A DNA stretch of 11,974 bases from QWPN01 sp044360305 (lineage in GTDB: Bacteria; Planctomycetota; Planctomycetia; Pirellulales; UBA1268): contig JBIKKQ010000102.1 in assembly GCA_044360305.1 (NCBI GenBank), positions 1-11,974 of the forward strand, in the 5' to 3' direction. Numbering within the stretch: the stretch's first letter is position 1; each line of letters starts with the position of its first letter. The notes under the pieces are model-generated. The model saw only the letters and a list, made by a program, of their open reading frames with translations, was not told the DNA's origin and did no database searches. Below, piece after piece: positions 1 to 6,821 of the stretch. A program made the translations under genes and the position numbers.

Positions 1-721
1 CGCCGACGATGGCGATCGCCGGCGGCCGCAGGCCGGCGGCCGTCGCGTCCACGGCGCAGCGGGCGAGCGAACTGCTGACGATCCGCTGGTCGGGCCATGA
101 GCAGCGGCTCACGATCGTCACCGGGGAGGCCGGCGGCTTTCCCGCCTCGAGCAGGGCACCGGACCAGCGCCCCATGTGCTCGATGCCCATGTAGATCGCC
201 AGGGTCCCGGGGAGCGACGCGAGCACCCGGAAATCGATCCCGTTCGGCTTGTCCCCCGCCTCGTGTCCCGTCACCAATGTCAGATGCGAGGCGGTCGTTC
301 GACTGGTGAGTGGCGCGGCCGCGGCGGCGGCCGCCGCCAGGGCGGCGGTCACGCCCGGCACGAGTTCGTAGGCCAGCCCGGCATCGCGCAGCGGCTGGAT
401 CTCCTCGGCCAGCCGCGCGAACACGGTCGGATCGCCCCCCTTGAGTCGGACGACGGTGCGGCCGGACGCGGCCAGTTGGACGAGCAGCCTGCCCGTCTCC
501 AACCCCGGATCACGGCCGGCCGCGGCCTCGCGTTCCACGGGCACCAGTTCGGCCCCGGGGGCGATGGCGTCCCGGAGCCACGGCGGCACGAGGGCATCGT
601 GCACGACCACGTCGGCCATGCGCAGGCAGTCGGCGGCCCGGATCGTGAGCAGGTCCCAGGCGCCGGGCCCGGCACCCACGAACCAGACGCGTCCCGGGCG
701 ACTCTCGGAGGGAGCAGGCAT
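1..721 (-). CDS. cobA: Uroporphyrinogen-III C-methyltransferase (SUMT/CobA family), 3' end beyond left edge
   Basis: The enzyme transfers two methyl groups from S-adenosylmethionine to uroporphyrinogen III, giving precorrin-2, the branch point to sirohaem and cobalamin; it is cytosolic. I translated 240 residues on the minus strand from ATG 721-719. They show the SAM-binding GAGPG (residues 16-20, followed by LLTIRA), DVVVHDALV (38-46), VVRLKGGDP (90-98), VPGVTAA (121-127), LTLVTGH (147-153) and YMGI (177-180), in family order. The usual FGRGGEE stretch reads FARLAEE (101-107), and an Ala-rich run occupies 127-136. The visible part nearly completes a normal ~250-residue SUMT domain, so a fused HemD (uroporphyrinogen-III synthase) domain could follow off the edge; this cannot be seen. 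No clear Shine-Dalgarno site precedes the ATG. The gene is divergent from the TPR gene. The family is secure; another SUMT-like tetrapyrrole methylase is less likely. Confidence 0.85.
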   Translation of the reverse strand, partial: MPAPSESRPGRVWFVGAGPGAWDLLTIRAADCLRMADVVVHDALVPPWLRDAIAPGAELVPVEREAAAGRDPGLETGRLLVQLAASGRTVVRLKGGDPTVFARLAEEIQPLRDAGLAYELVPGVTAALAAAAAAAAPLTSRTTASHLTLVTGHEAGDKPNGIDFRVLASLPGTLAIYMGIEHMGRWSGALLEAGKPPASPVTIVSRCSWPDQRIVSSSLARCAVDATAAGLRPPAIAIVG

Positions 722-762
722 GGGGACGGGGTGGGCCTCGGGGCCGGTGCGCTGACGGGTGT

Positions 763-790
763 TTGTGGGTTCTCCGGCGGCCACTACACT
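763..790 (+). promoter_or_regulatory. Candidate sigma70-type promoter for the TPR gene
   Basis: TTGTGG (763-768) and TACACT (785-790) are separated by 16 bp, 44 bp ahead of the ATG at 834. This is the most promoter-like pair in the cobA/TPR divergent gap. It would give a leader of roughly 37 nt. The -10 match is only moderate, so this is a candidate. Confidence 0.35.
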
Positions 791-833
791 GCGAAGACAG
801 AGATCCCCGCCGGCGCCGACATCGTCACACACC

Positions 834-2276
834 ATGCCGCCTGAGTCTACAGCAGGGGCCGGTAACCCGGCCGCGTCGTCGCACCGGGACCCACTTTCGG
901 CCGCCGACCGGGCCCGGCTCACGCAGTGCTTCAACCGGGGCACGCAGAGTCTTCCCACCAACGCCGACTACGCCCTGGAGATGTACACGGCCTGCGTCCT
1001 CGGCGACCCGGGGAACGCGGTCTACGTGCAGGCGTTTTTCGGTGCCCTGAAACGGAAGTTCGGCACCCGTAAGGGGGGCGGCCTGGCGTCGCTCTGGTCG
1101 GCCGGGTCCAGGGTCGCGCTCAAGAAGCACGCGGCGGCGGCACAGTGGCGTGAATTGATTCGGCACGGAGTCGGGATCCTGAAGTCGAACCCCACCGACT
1201 TCCAGTGCCTGCTCGCGGTCGCCGAAGCCTGCGGCAACCTGCAGTTGGTCGAGTCGCAGGGGGTGTTTCTCAAGGCCGCCCTCGATGCCGCACCGAACGA
1301 CGCCGAGGTCAACCGGCAGTGTGCCCGCTTCGCCGCCAGCCAGGGGCAGTTCGACCAGGCGATCGCCTGCTGGGTGCGCATCTCCGGACAGAAGGGGCTG
1401 GGAGAGGAGGCGCAACGCGAGATCGCCCGGCTGCAGGTGGAGAAGACGATCGTCGTCGGCCAGGGGATGAGCGGCCGTCCCACGGTGGCCGGCGGGGCGG
1501 CCAGACCGGGGGCCGGGCAGCAGCCCGCCCCGGCCGATCGGGCCGCCGAGCTCCGCGCCGAGATCGCCAAGAATCCCGCCGCCGTCGATGCCGCCCTGGA
1601 ACTGGCCGACATCATCGCCCGCGACGCCACCATCGACGAGGCGGAGGCGTTGCTCGCCCGCACGCTGGCTGCCGCGGGAGGCGACATCAAGGTCCGCGAA
1701 CACGTCGAGGATCGGCAGATCCGCTGGGCGAAGCAGCGGGTCGTGGTGGCCGAGCGCAGGGCCGAGGCTGATCCGTCGGCGGAGAACCGCGGCCTGGTCG
1801 AGCGGCTCAAGGCCGCGCAGGTCAAGGCGGAGATCGACGTCTACTCGGCCCGTTGTTCCCGGTATCCGGAAAATCTCACCTGGAAGTACGAGCTCGCCCT
1901 GCGGCTCAAGCAGGTCGGCAACTACACCGAGGCGATCCGCTGTTTCCAGGAGGTGCTCCAGGACCTCCGCCGGCGCGGTCCGGTGTCCCTCGAACTCGGC
2001 GAGTGCTTCCAGAAGATCAAGCAGTACCAGCTCGCCATGAAAAACTACGAGACCGCGGTCGAACTGCTGACCGACCGGGAAATGGAACTCCGCAAGCGGG
2101 CGTTGTACCGGGCGGGGGTGTTGGCCAGCGGGCTGAACGACCCGGACGCCGCCCACAAGCACCTCGGGGCCCTGGCCGCGCTCGACTTCGGATACCGGGA
2201 CGTGGCGGAGCGTCTGGACAAGTTGGGGCCGGTGAAGGATAAAGGGGGCAAGCCGGAAGGCGACCGGAAGGGCTGA
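834..2276 (+). CDS. TPR-repeat protein of unknown specific function
   Basis: A 480-residue soluble protein with no signal peptide and no membrane segment. Helical tetratricopeptide-like repeats are visible at about 115-185, where Asn-Pro/Ala-Pro-Asn turns follow 'LKSNP' and 'LDAAPND', at 240-285, and at 345-452, where 'VGNYTEAIRCFQEVL' and 'IKQYQLAMKNYETAVELL' are typical A/B helix pairs. A Gly/Ala/Pro-rich linker (about 208-237) separates two repeat blocks, and a helical, charged stretch at 290-335 may be coiled coil. The C-terminus is Lys/Gly-rich. TPR proteins are protein-binding scaffolds; nothing in the sequence reveals the partner. I chose ATG 834 (MPPESTAGAG) over the in-frame ATG at 759, because the 25 extra residues would run through the candidate promoter and are compositionally unlike the rest. 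No clear Shine-Dalgarno site is present. It lies 88 bp upstream of rpsT on the same strand and may share its transcript. Confidence 0.85.
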   Translation: MPPESTAGAGNPAASSHRDPLSAADRARLTQCFNRGTQSLPTNADYALEMYTACVLGDPGNAVYVQAFFGALKRKFGTRKGGGLASLWSAGSRVALKKHAAAAQWRELIRHGVGILKSNPTDFQCLLAVAEACGNLQLVESQGVFLKAALDAAPNDAEVNRQCARFAASQGQFDQAIACWVRISGQKGLGEEAQREIARLQVEKTIVVGQGMSGRPTVAGGAARPGAGQQPAPADRAAELRAEIAKNPAAVDAALELADIIARDATIDEAEALLARTLAAAGGDIKVREHVEDRQIRWAKQRVVVAERRAEADPSAENRGLVERLKAAQVKAEIDVYSARCSRYPENLTWKYELALRLKQVGNYTEAIRCFQEVLQDLRRRGPVSLELGECFQKIKQYQLAMKNYETAVELLTDREMELRKRALYRAGVLASGLNDPDAAHKHLGALAALDFGYRDVAERLDKLGPVKDKGGKPEGDRKG

Positions 2277-2284
2277 ACCGCCCC

Positions 2285-2300
2285 CGGCCGGTTCCGGCCG
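2285..2300. other. Perfect short hairpin between TPR gene and rpsT
   Basis: CGGCCGG (2285-2291) and its exact complement CCGGCCG (2294-2300) flank TT, starting 9 nt after the TPR stop. A realistic fold has five pairs and a six-base loop. It could weaken read-through into rpsT or protect the 3' end, but no U-run follows, so a full terminator is not supported. Confidence 0.3.
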
Positions 2301-2364
2301 CAGCCGATCAGTCCCCGCGTGAACCTCGGTTTTCAACTCCACCCCGCACGAGCAAGGATTCGGA

Positions 2365-2664
2365 ATGCCCCATTCGGCCAGCGCCAAGAAGCGTCATCGT
2401 CAAAACCTGCGCGATCGAGAGAGCAACCGCGCCGTGAAGTCCGACCTCAAGTCGCAGGTCCGCAAGGTCCTCGAGGCCATCTCGACGGGCGACGTCCCCC
2501 AGGCCCGTGAGGCACTCAGGCTCGTCGCCAAGAAGGCCGATCGTGCGGCGGCTGGCAAGAAGATCCACCGTAATCGCGCGGCGCGGATCAAGTCGCGGCT
2601 CTCCGCCCGGGTGAAGGCCGTCGGCCAGACCGGTGCGGCCACGGCCAAGTCGCGGAAGTCCTGA
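2365..2664 (+). CDS. rpsT: 30S ribosomal protein S20
   Basis: S20 is a primary 16S rRNA-binding protein of the small subunit, important for early assembly. The 99 residues give the family pattern: N-terminal MPHSASAKKRHRQNLRDRESNRAVKS, a basic helix with the KxxRQNxxxRxxN character of S20, then LVAKKADRAAAGKKIHRNRAARIKSRLSARV in the C-terminal helix with the conserved KKIHxNxAARxKSRL core (about residues 64-81). Length is slightly above the usual 85-95 because of a short Lys/Ser/Ala tail. A good AAGGA (2354-2358) sits 6 nt before the ATG and fixes the start. The stop is 25 nt from that of the convergent pyrK. In proteobacteria S20 is autoregulated at translation; no such element can be recognised here. 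Confidence 0.95.
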   Translation: MPHSASAKKRHRQNLRDRESNRAVKSDLKSQVRKVLEAISTGDVPQAREALRLVAKKADRAAAGKKIHRNRAARIKSRLSARVKAVGQTGAATAKSRKS

Positions 2665-2689
2665 GCCAGTTGCGACGCGGCCGGATTCG

Positions 2690-3562
2690 CTACCAGGCGA
2701 TGCTGCGGGAGTCGAACACCGGACCCTCGACGCAGGTCCGGCGGTAGTCCCAGCCGCCGGCGCCGTCGTGGACGCGGGCCACGCAGGTGAAACAGATGCC
2801 GATGCCGCAGGCCATCGGCGTTTCCAGCGAGACGTCGCAGCCGACGCCGCGGCCTTCCGCCCAGCGGGCGACCGCGGCCATCATCGGTTCCGGGCCGCAG
2901 CAGGCGACTCGGCTCGATCCGGCCGGAAGCCCGTCGCCGGCGAACAGCGTATCGAGCAGGTCGATGACCGTGCCGCGGACCCCCGTCGAGCCGTCGAGGG
3001 TCGCGAGGTGGACGTCGCAGCCCGCGGCGCGGAAGTCGTCGAGGTCGCCGAACAGGCCGGCGTGCCGCGCGCCCCAGCAGAACGTCACCCGGCGGGCCGG
3101 GGCGGGCCGACGGCCACCGGCGCCGTAGGTCGCCTGCCCGAGCGCTTCACGGCCGAGGGCGAGCAGGGCCGTCTGGCCGATTCCACCGGCGACGAGCACC
3201 AGGTGGTCTGTGGGCCGGGCTGGAAAACCGTTGCCGAGCGGTCCCCAGGCGACCAGTTCGTCCCCCGCCCGCAGCCGGGAGAGGGCCGTGGTGAATTTGC
3301 CATGCACCGCGTAGACGAAATCGGCGTACCGCGGGCCGCCGTCAGCGCCGAACACGTCGTACACCGCCAGCGGCCGGGCGAGCAGCGGATCGGAACGGTC
3401 AGGAATGCGGAGCATGGCGAACTGGCCGGGAACCGCCTCGGCGGCGATGGCCGGGCAGTCGAGACGGATTCGCCAGGCGCCCGCGGCGATCTGTCGGTGC
3501 GAGACGATGCCGCACCGCAGGTGTCGGGCGCGATCGGCGAAGCAGGTTTCGGGCGCGGTCAT
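2690..3562 (-). CDS. pyrK: Dihydroorotate dehydrogenase B, electron-transfer subunit
   Basis: PyrK carries FAD and a [2Fe-2S] cluster and passes electrons from the FMN subunit PyrD to NAD+, in the fourth step of UMP synthesis. The 290 residues show the ferredoxin-reductase layout: PGQFAMLRI (45-53) and DPLLARPLAVYD (58-69) for FAD, WGPLGNGF (106-113), then GGIG (127-130) opening the nucleotide-binding domain. The C-terminal SLETPMACGIGICFTC provides cluster ligands C252, C257 and C260, with C277 as the fourth (C-x4-C-x2-C-x16-C). The Pro often found after GGIGxx is Ala (132). ATG 3562-3560 lies 4 nt after the rluB stop, so translational coupling is likely. No pyrD is in the window. The length fits the family's upper range. 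Related flavin reductases are possible, but the Cys cluster and LExxMxCGIGxC signature favour PyrK. Confidence 0.9.
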   Translation of the reverse strand: MTAPETCFADRARHLRCGIVSHRQIAAGAWRIRLDCPAIAAEAVPGQFAMLRIPDRSDPLLARPLAVYDVFGADGGPRYADFVYAVHGKFTTALSRLRAGDELVAWGPLGNGFPARPTDHLVLVAGGIGQTALLALGREALGQATYGAGGRRPAPARRVTFCWGARHAGLFGDLDDFRAAGCDVHLATLDGSTGVRGTVIDLLDTLFAGDGLPAGSSRVACCGPEPMMAAVARWAEGRGVGCDVSLETPMACGIGICFTCVARVHDGAGGWDYRRTCVEGPVFDSRSIAW

Positions 3563-3566
3563 GGCA

Positions 3567-4952
3567 TCAGGCTCCGGCGCCCCCGTCCGACGGACGCTTT
3601 CGCCACGACGAGGCCTTCCCCGGCCGCTTGCGGCGGATCTGTGCCTGGCCCTGGCTTCCGCCCTGTTGTGCCCTGCCCTGTCCCCTGCCCTGGCCCCCGA
3701 CTTGTCCCCTGCCCTGGTCGGGCAGCCTGCCGGAGCCGGTGGCCGGCTTGCCGCCAGCACCGCCGCGGTCCTGTCCGCCGGCCGGTCGCCCCGTGCCGGT
3801 ACCCCGGCCCCCAGGTTTGCCGGGGAACTTTTTCCCCGGTTTGCCGGCGACCGTGCCCGGTCGGCCACGCGGAGGAGGGCGGTCTGATCCTCCAATCCCT
3901 GGCTTTCCGGGGCGTCCTGGCCCACCCCTCGGGCCGGGGCGTGCCGGGCGCGCCGGGCGTCCGGCGCCCCGCGGCGCGAACGATCTGCCCCGGCCCGGTC
4001 CGCGTTCCGGCCGGGCCGGTTCCCGTTCCGCGTCCGGCCCCACGGCCGCGATCGCGTCCCGCCGCAGTTCCTCGATCTCGCTCCAGGCGAGCGGCCGACA
4101 CTGGCCCGGCAACAGGTTGCCGAGCGACAGCCTGCCCACGGCCACCCGCTTCAACTGGTGGACCTTGTGGCCGAGGCGGGCGAGCATCCGGCGAATCTCC
4201 CGGTTCTTGCCCTCGTCGAGCACCATCTCCAGCACCGCGCTTTGCTTGTGCTGGGAACGGATCGAGACCCGCTTGGCGTGTACCTCCCCCTCGGCGAGCC
4301 GGACGCCGCGCCGCAGTGACTCGAGGAGTTCCTCGGTCGGCACGCCGGCGACCTGAACGAGGTATTTCTTCTCGACGCCGTACCGCGGGTGCGCCAACAG
4401 GTTGGCGAGGCCGCCGTCGTTGGTCAGCAGGATCAGCCCTTCGCTCATGCGGTCGAGCCGGCCGATGGCGAACAGCCGCTGCTCGCCCGGCACCAGGTCC
4501 ACGACCCGCGGCCGCCCGGCGGGGTCGAAGTTCGTGGTCACGACGCCGACCGGCTTGTTGAGCAGAAACACCACGCGCTTCGGGTTGGGCAGCCGTTCGC
4601 CGTCCACGCGGATCTCCTGGCCGTGCGGATCGACCCGCGTGCCGAGCTGCGTGACGACCTGCCGATCGACCTCGACGCGGCCCGTGGTGATCAGCTCCTC
4701 GCAGGCCCGGCGGCTGCCGAGCCCGGCTGCCGCCAGCACCTTCTGGAGCCGTTCGCGGCCGTCGTCCTCCTCGGTCCGCGGTGGAACGGGATCGCTCGTC
4801 GGCGGCAGGGCCTCGGCCGCGGCATGCGTGCGGCGCGACGTGATCCGAACCGGTCGGCGCCCCGTGGGCGTCGCGGGCCGGTCGTGGGGCTTGCGGTGTC
4901 CGTCCCGGCGGTGTCGGCCGCCGGGGCCGCCGCCGGACTGGGAACCCTTCAT
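3567..4952 (-). CDS. rluB: 23S rRNA pseudouridine synthase, RluB/RsuA family, with long Gly/Arg/Pro-rich tail
   Basis: The enzyme isomerises uridine to pseudouridine in rRNA; RluB in E. coli modifies 23S U2605. The protein has 461 residues. An N-terminal basic disordered stretch (1-65) precedes an S4 RNA-binding domain (about 66-110; RLQKVLAAAGLGSRRACEELI). The catalytic domain (about 126-305) contains LLNKPVGVVTTNFD, the active-site motif GRLDRMSEGLILLTNDG with catalytic D167, KKYLVQV, and EGKNREIRRML with HKVHQLKR. Residues ~306-461 are a low-complexity Gly/Arg/Pro/Gln/Lys tail, absent from the ~290-residue E. coli enzyme, with an exact QGRGQ repeat at 413-417 and 421-425. ATG 4952-4950 is the first plausible start; its ribosome site is weak. 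The stop precedes pyrK by 4 nt. The choice between RluB, RluE and RluF specificity is inferred. Confidence 0.88.
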   Translation of the reverse strand: MKGSQSGGGPGGRHRRDGHRKPHDRPATPTGRRPVRITSRRTHAAAEALPPTSDPVPPRTEEDDGRERLQKVLAAAGLGSRRACEELITTGRVEVDRQVVTQLGTRVDPHGQEIRVDGERLPNPKRVVFLLNKPVGVVTTNFDPAGRPRVVDLVPGEQRLFAIGRLDRMSEGLILLTNDGGLANLLAHPRYGVEKKYLVQVAGVPTEELLESLRRGVRLAEGEVHAKRVSIRSQHKQSAVLEMVLDEGKNREIRRMLARLGHKVHQLKRVAVGRLSLGNLLPGQCRPLAWSEIEELRRDAIAAVGPDAEREPARPERGPGRGRSFAPRGAGRPARPARPGPRGGPGRPGKPGIGGSDRPPPRGRPGTVAGKPGKKFPGKPGGRGTGTGRPAGGQDRGGAGGKPATGSGRLPDQGRGQVGGQGRGQGRAQQGGSQGQAQIRRKRPGKASSWRKRPSDGGAGA

Positions 4953-5025
4953 GGAATGTCTTGCCTGTGGGGGGACGCGGCCGCGTCGCCCGTGAGGGGG
5001 CCTTAGGCGGGACCGCGGAGCCCAG

Positions 5026-5031
5026 ATCATA
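5026..5031 (-). promoter_or_regulatory. Possible -10 element ahead of rluB-pyrK
   Basis: On the minus strand this reads TATGAT, five of six matches to the -10 consensus, 74 bp before the rluB ATG in the 122-bp gap after the lipoprotein gene. No -35 hexamer is recognisable at the proper distance, so it is only a candidate internal promoter. Confidence 0.25.
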
Positions 5032-5048
5032 CACGCAGCGGAGCGAAC

Positions 5049-5080
5049 GCGGCTGCGGCTAGCGGCGGCTGCGGCTAGCG
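5049..5080. repeat. Perfect 16-bp tandem duplication at the lipoprotein stop codon
   Basis: GCGGCTGCGGCTAGCG occurs twice without a gap (5049-5064 and 5065-5080). The right-hand copy contains the stop codon of the minus-strand lipoprotein gene (CTA at 5075-5077); the left-hand copy repeats it in the 3' untranslated stretch. It looks like a recent slippage duplication. Confidence 0.85.
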
Positions 5081-5383
5081 ATAGATCGGGCTGTCGGTGA
5101 CCGCCGGCCGGCTGGTCGGCGTGAGAGGCTGGTCCCACCAGCGTGGACGCTTCACCTCGACCACGGGCTCCGCATAATCCCGCGGCCGCGTCCCGTCCAT
5201 GGTGGACAGGTGATCGTGGCGCACGTCGGTCTGCTGGAAGGGATCGAACCGCACGGCACGGCGCTGCTGCGCGCGGGCCGGCCCAGGCTCGAGCCAGGCC
5301 GGTTTGCCCAGCGAGGCGCAGCCCGGCAGCAGGCCTGCCAGGCCGATGGCGACGAGGGCGGCGGCGGTCTGCGACGCGGGCAT
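5075..5383 (-). CDS. Small predicted lipoprotein
   Basis: A 102-residue protein with a classic short lipoprotein signal: MPASQ, a hydrophobic run (6-19, TAAALVAIGLAGLL), then the lipobox L-P-G-C with the lipidated Cys at residue 22. The mature part is about 80 residues, polar, without further membrane segments or cysteines. It includes an RFDPFQQTD stretch (44-52) and RPRDYAEPVVEVKRPRWW (66-83). I recall short planctomycete 'membrane or secreted' proteins with similar xDPy and RPRx[YF] stretches, but cannot verify this here, and no function is known to me. A good AGGGAG lies 6 nt before ATG 5383-5381 and supports the start. It sits between manA (60-bp gap) and rluB (122-bp gap) on the same strand, so it could be part of the manA transcript. 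Confidence 0.75.
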   Translation of the reverse strand: MPASQTAAALVAIGLAGLLPGCASLGKPAWLEPGPARAQQRRAVRFDPFQQTDVRHDHLSTMDGTRPRDYAEPVVEVKRPRWWDQPLTPTSRPAVTDSPIYR

Positions 5384-5443
5384 GGAGGTCTCCCTTCCCG
5401 AAGCACGAGGGGGCGGAAGGATAGGGACCGCCGTCGGGCCGGC

Positions 5444-6451
5444 CTAGGCCGATTGCTGGCCCGGGCCGAGGCCCACGCGGAGGATGGTCGGGGGGTGGCC
5501 GGCGGTGCCGGCCTCGATCGAGAGTCGCTGGCGACCGCAGGCCGCCGGCAGCAGGACGCAGCCGCCGCGGCCGACTGGCGGCAGCCGCCAGCCGTCGTCG
5601 AACCGGACCGTGCCCGAAAGCACGGCGAGGAAATGGCACGCCCCGTCGCCGCCGACCTCCCACGGGCCGGTCGGCCGCACCTCGTCGAACGAGAAGTAGT
5701 CGCAGGCCACGAGCCGGCGGACGGCCGGGTCGGCCGTCGCGGTGGGCTGCACCGGCGCGACGGGACCGAACCGGGTCACCGCCTCGAGCCCGGCCTCGAC
5801 GTGCAGCGGCCGCGGCCGGCCATCCGCGCCGACCCGGTTCCAGTCGTGGAGCCGGTAGGTCACGTCGCTCGACTGCTGGATCTCGGCAACCAGCAGGCCG
5901 GCGCCGATCGCATGCACGGTTCCGGCAGGAATGAAGATGCAGTCGCCAGGCCGCGGCTCGAAGGCATGCAGCACGTCGCCACAGCGGCCGGCCCGGAGGG
6001 CGGCGGCGAACGCCTCGCGGTCGATGCCCGGCTTCAGGCCGGCGTAGATCCGGCTGCCCGGGGCGGCATCGATCACATACCAGGCCTCGGTCTTGCCGAA
6101 GTCGGGGGGCGTGAGCCGGGCGGCCCGGTCGTCGTCGGGGTGCACCTGCACGGAGAGGTCCTGGCAGGCGTCGAGAAACTTGAACAGCAGCGGGAAAGCG
6201 GCCCGTGGCGCGTGCCGGCCGAGGAGTTCCGGCCCGCGGTCGCGGACGAGCGTTCCCAGCGCCGTGCCGGCGAGTGGGCCGGCGGCGACGAGACTCTGGT
6301 CCGATCCGCGATCGACCAGTTCCCACGATTCGGCGTACTCGTCCCCCGGCGGCAGGTCGCGGCCGAGGGCCGCGACGAACCGGCGGCCGCCCCACAGGTA
6401 GCGTCGGTAGATGGGGGAGAGGATCAGGGGATGCATCGGGCCGGGATTCAT
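5444..6451 (-). CDS. manA: Mannose-6-phosphate isomerase, class I (zinc-dependent)
   Basis: The enzyme interconverts fructose-6-phosphate and mannose-6-phosphate, supplying GDP-mannose for glycans or allowing mannose use; it is cytosolic and needs zinc. The 335 residues show PIYRRYLWGGRRF (13-25), ESWELVDR (41-48), the metal-binding QVHPDD with Q102 and H104, GKTEAWYVI with E122 (119-127), and GTVHAIGAGLLVAEIQQSSDVTYRLHDWNR (177-206) with metal ligand H180 and the likely catalytic R200. The length matches the short bacterial type. ATG 6451-6449 overlaps the stop of the upstream small membrane gene (ATGA), implying translational coupling. A second in-frame ATG at residue 6 (MHPLILSP) aligns better with typical N-termini and could be the true start. 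The paralogue question (ManA or a related isomerase such as YvyI) does not change the reaction. Confidence 0.92.
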   Translation of the reverse strand: MNPGPMHPLILSPIYRRYLWGGRRFVAALGRDLPPGDEYAESWELVDRGSDQSLVAAGPLAGTALGTLVRDRGPELLGRHAPRAAFPLLFKFLDACQDLSVQVHPDDDRAARLTPPDFGKTEAWYVIDAAPGSRIYAGLKPGIDREAFAAALRAGRCGDVLHAFEPRPGDCIFIPAGTVHAIGAGLLVAEIQQSSDVTYRLHDWNRVGADGRPRPLHVEAGLEAVTRFGPVAPVQPTATADPAVRRLVACDYFSFDEVRPTGPWEVGGDGACHFLAVLSGTVRFDDGWRLPPVGRGGCVLLPAACGRQRLSIEAGTAGHPPTILRVGLGPGQQSA

Positions 6452-6618
6452 GACGGGGAATAGCCCTCGATGATCCGCCCCAGCCAGAAGCAGGCGACCG
6501 AGAAGAGCAGCATGACGAGCATCGGCCGGGCGGTGATGCCGCCATTGAGTTCGAGCACCACCGCCAGGGCGGGGATCACGAGGCCGATCAACTGTGCCGT
6601 CCTGCCGATCGTCCGCAT
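6448..6618 (-). CDS. 56-residue predicted membrane protein upstream of manA
   Basis: A very short gene: ATG 6618-6616 to TGA 6450-6448. The product has a basic N-terminus (MRTIGRT), a hydrophobic segment at about 8-24 (AQLIGLVIPALAVVLEL), a short polar turn (NGGITARP), and a second hydrophobic segment at about 33-48 (MLVMLLFSVACFWLG), then RIIEGYSPS. This predicts a two-helix hairpin in the membrane with both ends on one side. GGTGAG precedes the start by about 6 nt. The stop overlaps the manA start by 4 nt (ATGA), the strongest sign that it is translated. I do not recognise the family; no catalytic residue stands out. Being so short it is easily missed. Confidence 0.65.
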   Translation of the reverse strand: MRTIGRTAQLIGLVIPALAVVLELNGGITARPMLVMLLFSVACFWLGRIIEGYSPS

Positions 6619-6639
6619 GGCTGGCTCACCGCGTCAGGT

Positions 6640-6664
6640 CCCGGGCCCGGGGGACTTCCCCCGG
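6640..6664. other. Palindrome and hairpin in leader of the small membrane gene/manA
   Basis: A 12-bp palindrome CCCGGGCCCGGG (6640-6651) overlaps a perfect 7-bp inverted repeat, CCGGGGG (6647-6653) and CCCCCGG (6658-6664), around ACTT. The two folds exclude each other. The element lies 22-46 nt ahead of the small gene's ATG, where it would be in the leader. It could act as a leader hairpin, an operator, or just GC-rich filler. Confidence 0.35.
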
Positions 6665-6741
6665 TGCCGGGCGGGAGCGTAACAGATCGGGGACCGGACG
6701 TCAGGAACCGGCGTCCGGCGGCGTTGAATTCCCCGGGGCGC

Positions 6742-6769
6742 TTGCCGAAGCGGAAATCGCGACAATACT
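6742..6769 (+). promoter_or_regulatory. Candidate promoter for tpx
   Basis: TTGCCG (6742-6747) and AATACT (6764-6769) are 16 bp apart. The -10 sits within GACAATACT, so ACAATA one or two bases earlier is an alternative register. Transcription would start near 6776, giving a ~46-nt leader. No peroxide-responsive operator is recognisable. Confidence 0.35.
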
Positions 6770-6821
6770 GCCTCCACGGTCACTCCGGTTCGGTCGCACA
6801 CGTTCACGAGGAGGCATTCGC

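Noticed and set aside
176..844. 222-codon plus-strand frame at the left edge
   Set aside because: It is opposite cobA, whose conserved SUMT motifs appear in order on the minus strand.
825..2387. 520-codon minus-strand frame opposite the TPR gene
   Set aside because: The plus-strand frame shows coherent TPR repeats; the minus frame is Arg/Leu/Gly/Pro-rich with no motif and runs into rpsT.
2633..4561. 642-codon plus-strand frame
   Set aside because: It starts inside rpsT and lies opposite pyrK and rluB, both with intact motifs. The product is a Pro/Arg/Gly-rich shadow.
5210..6463. 417-codon plus-strand frame opposite manA
   Set aside because: manA on the minus strand has all its metal ligands; the plus frame has no recognisable domain.
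4953..6545. N-terminal extension of rluB reading to 6545
   Set aside because: The frame happens to stay open across the lipoprotein and manA genes out of frame; residues before MKGSQSGG are shadow sequence, and the S4 domain begins soon after ATG 4952.
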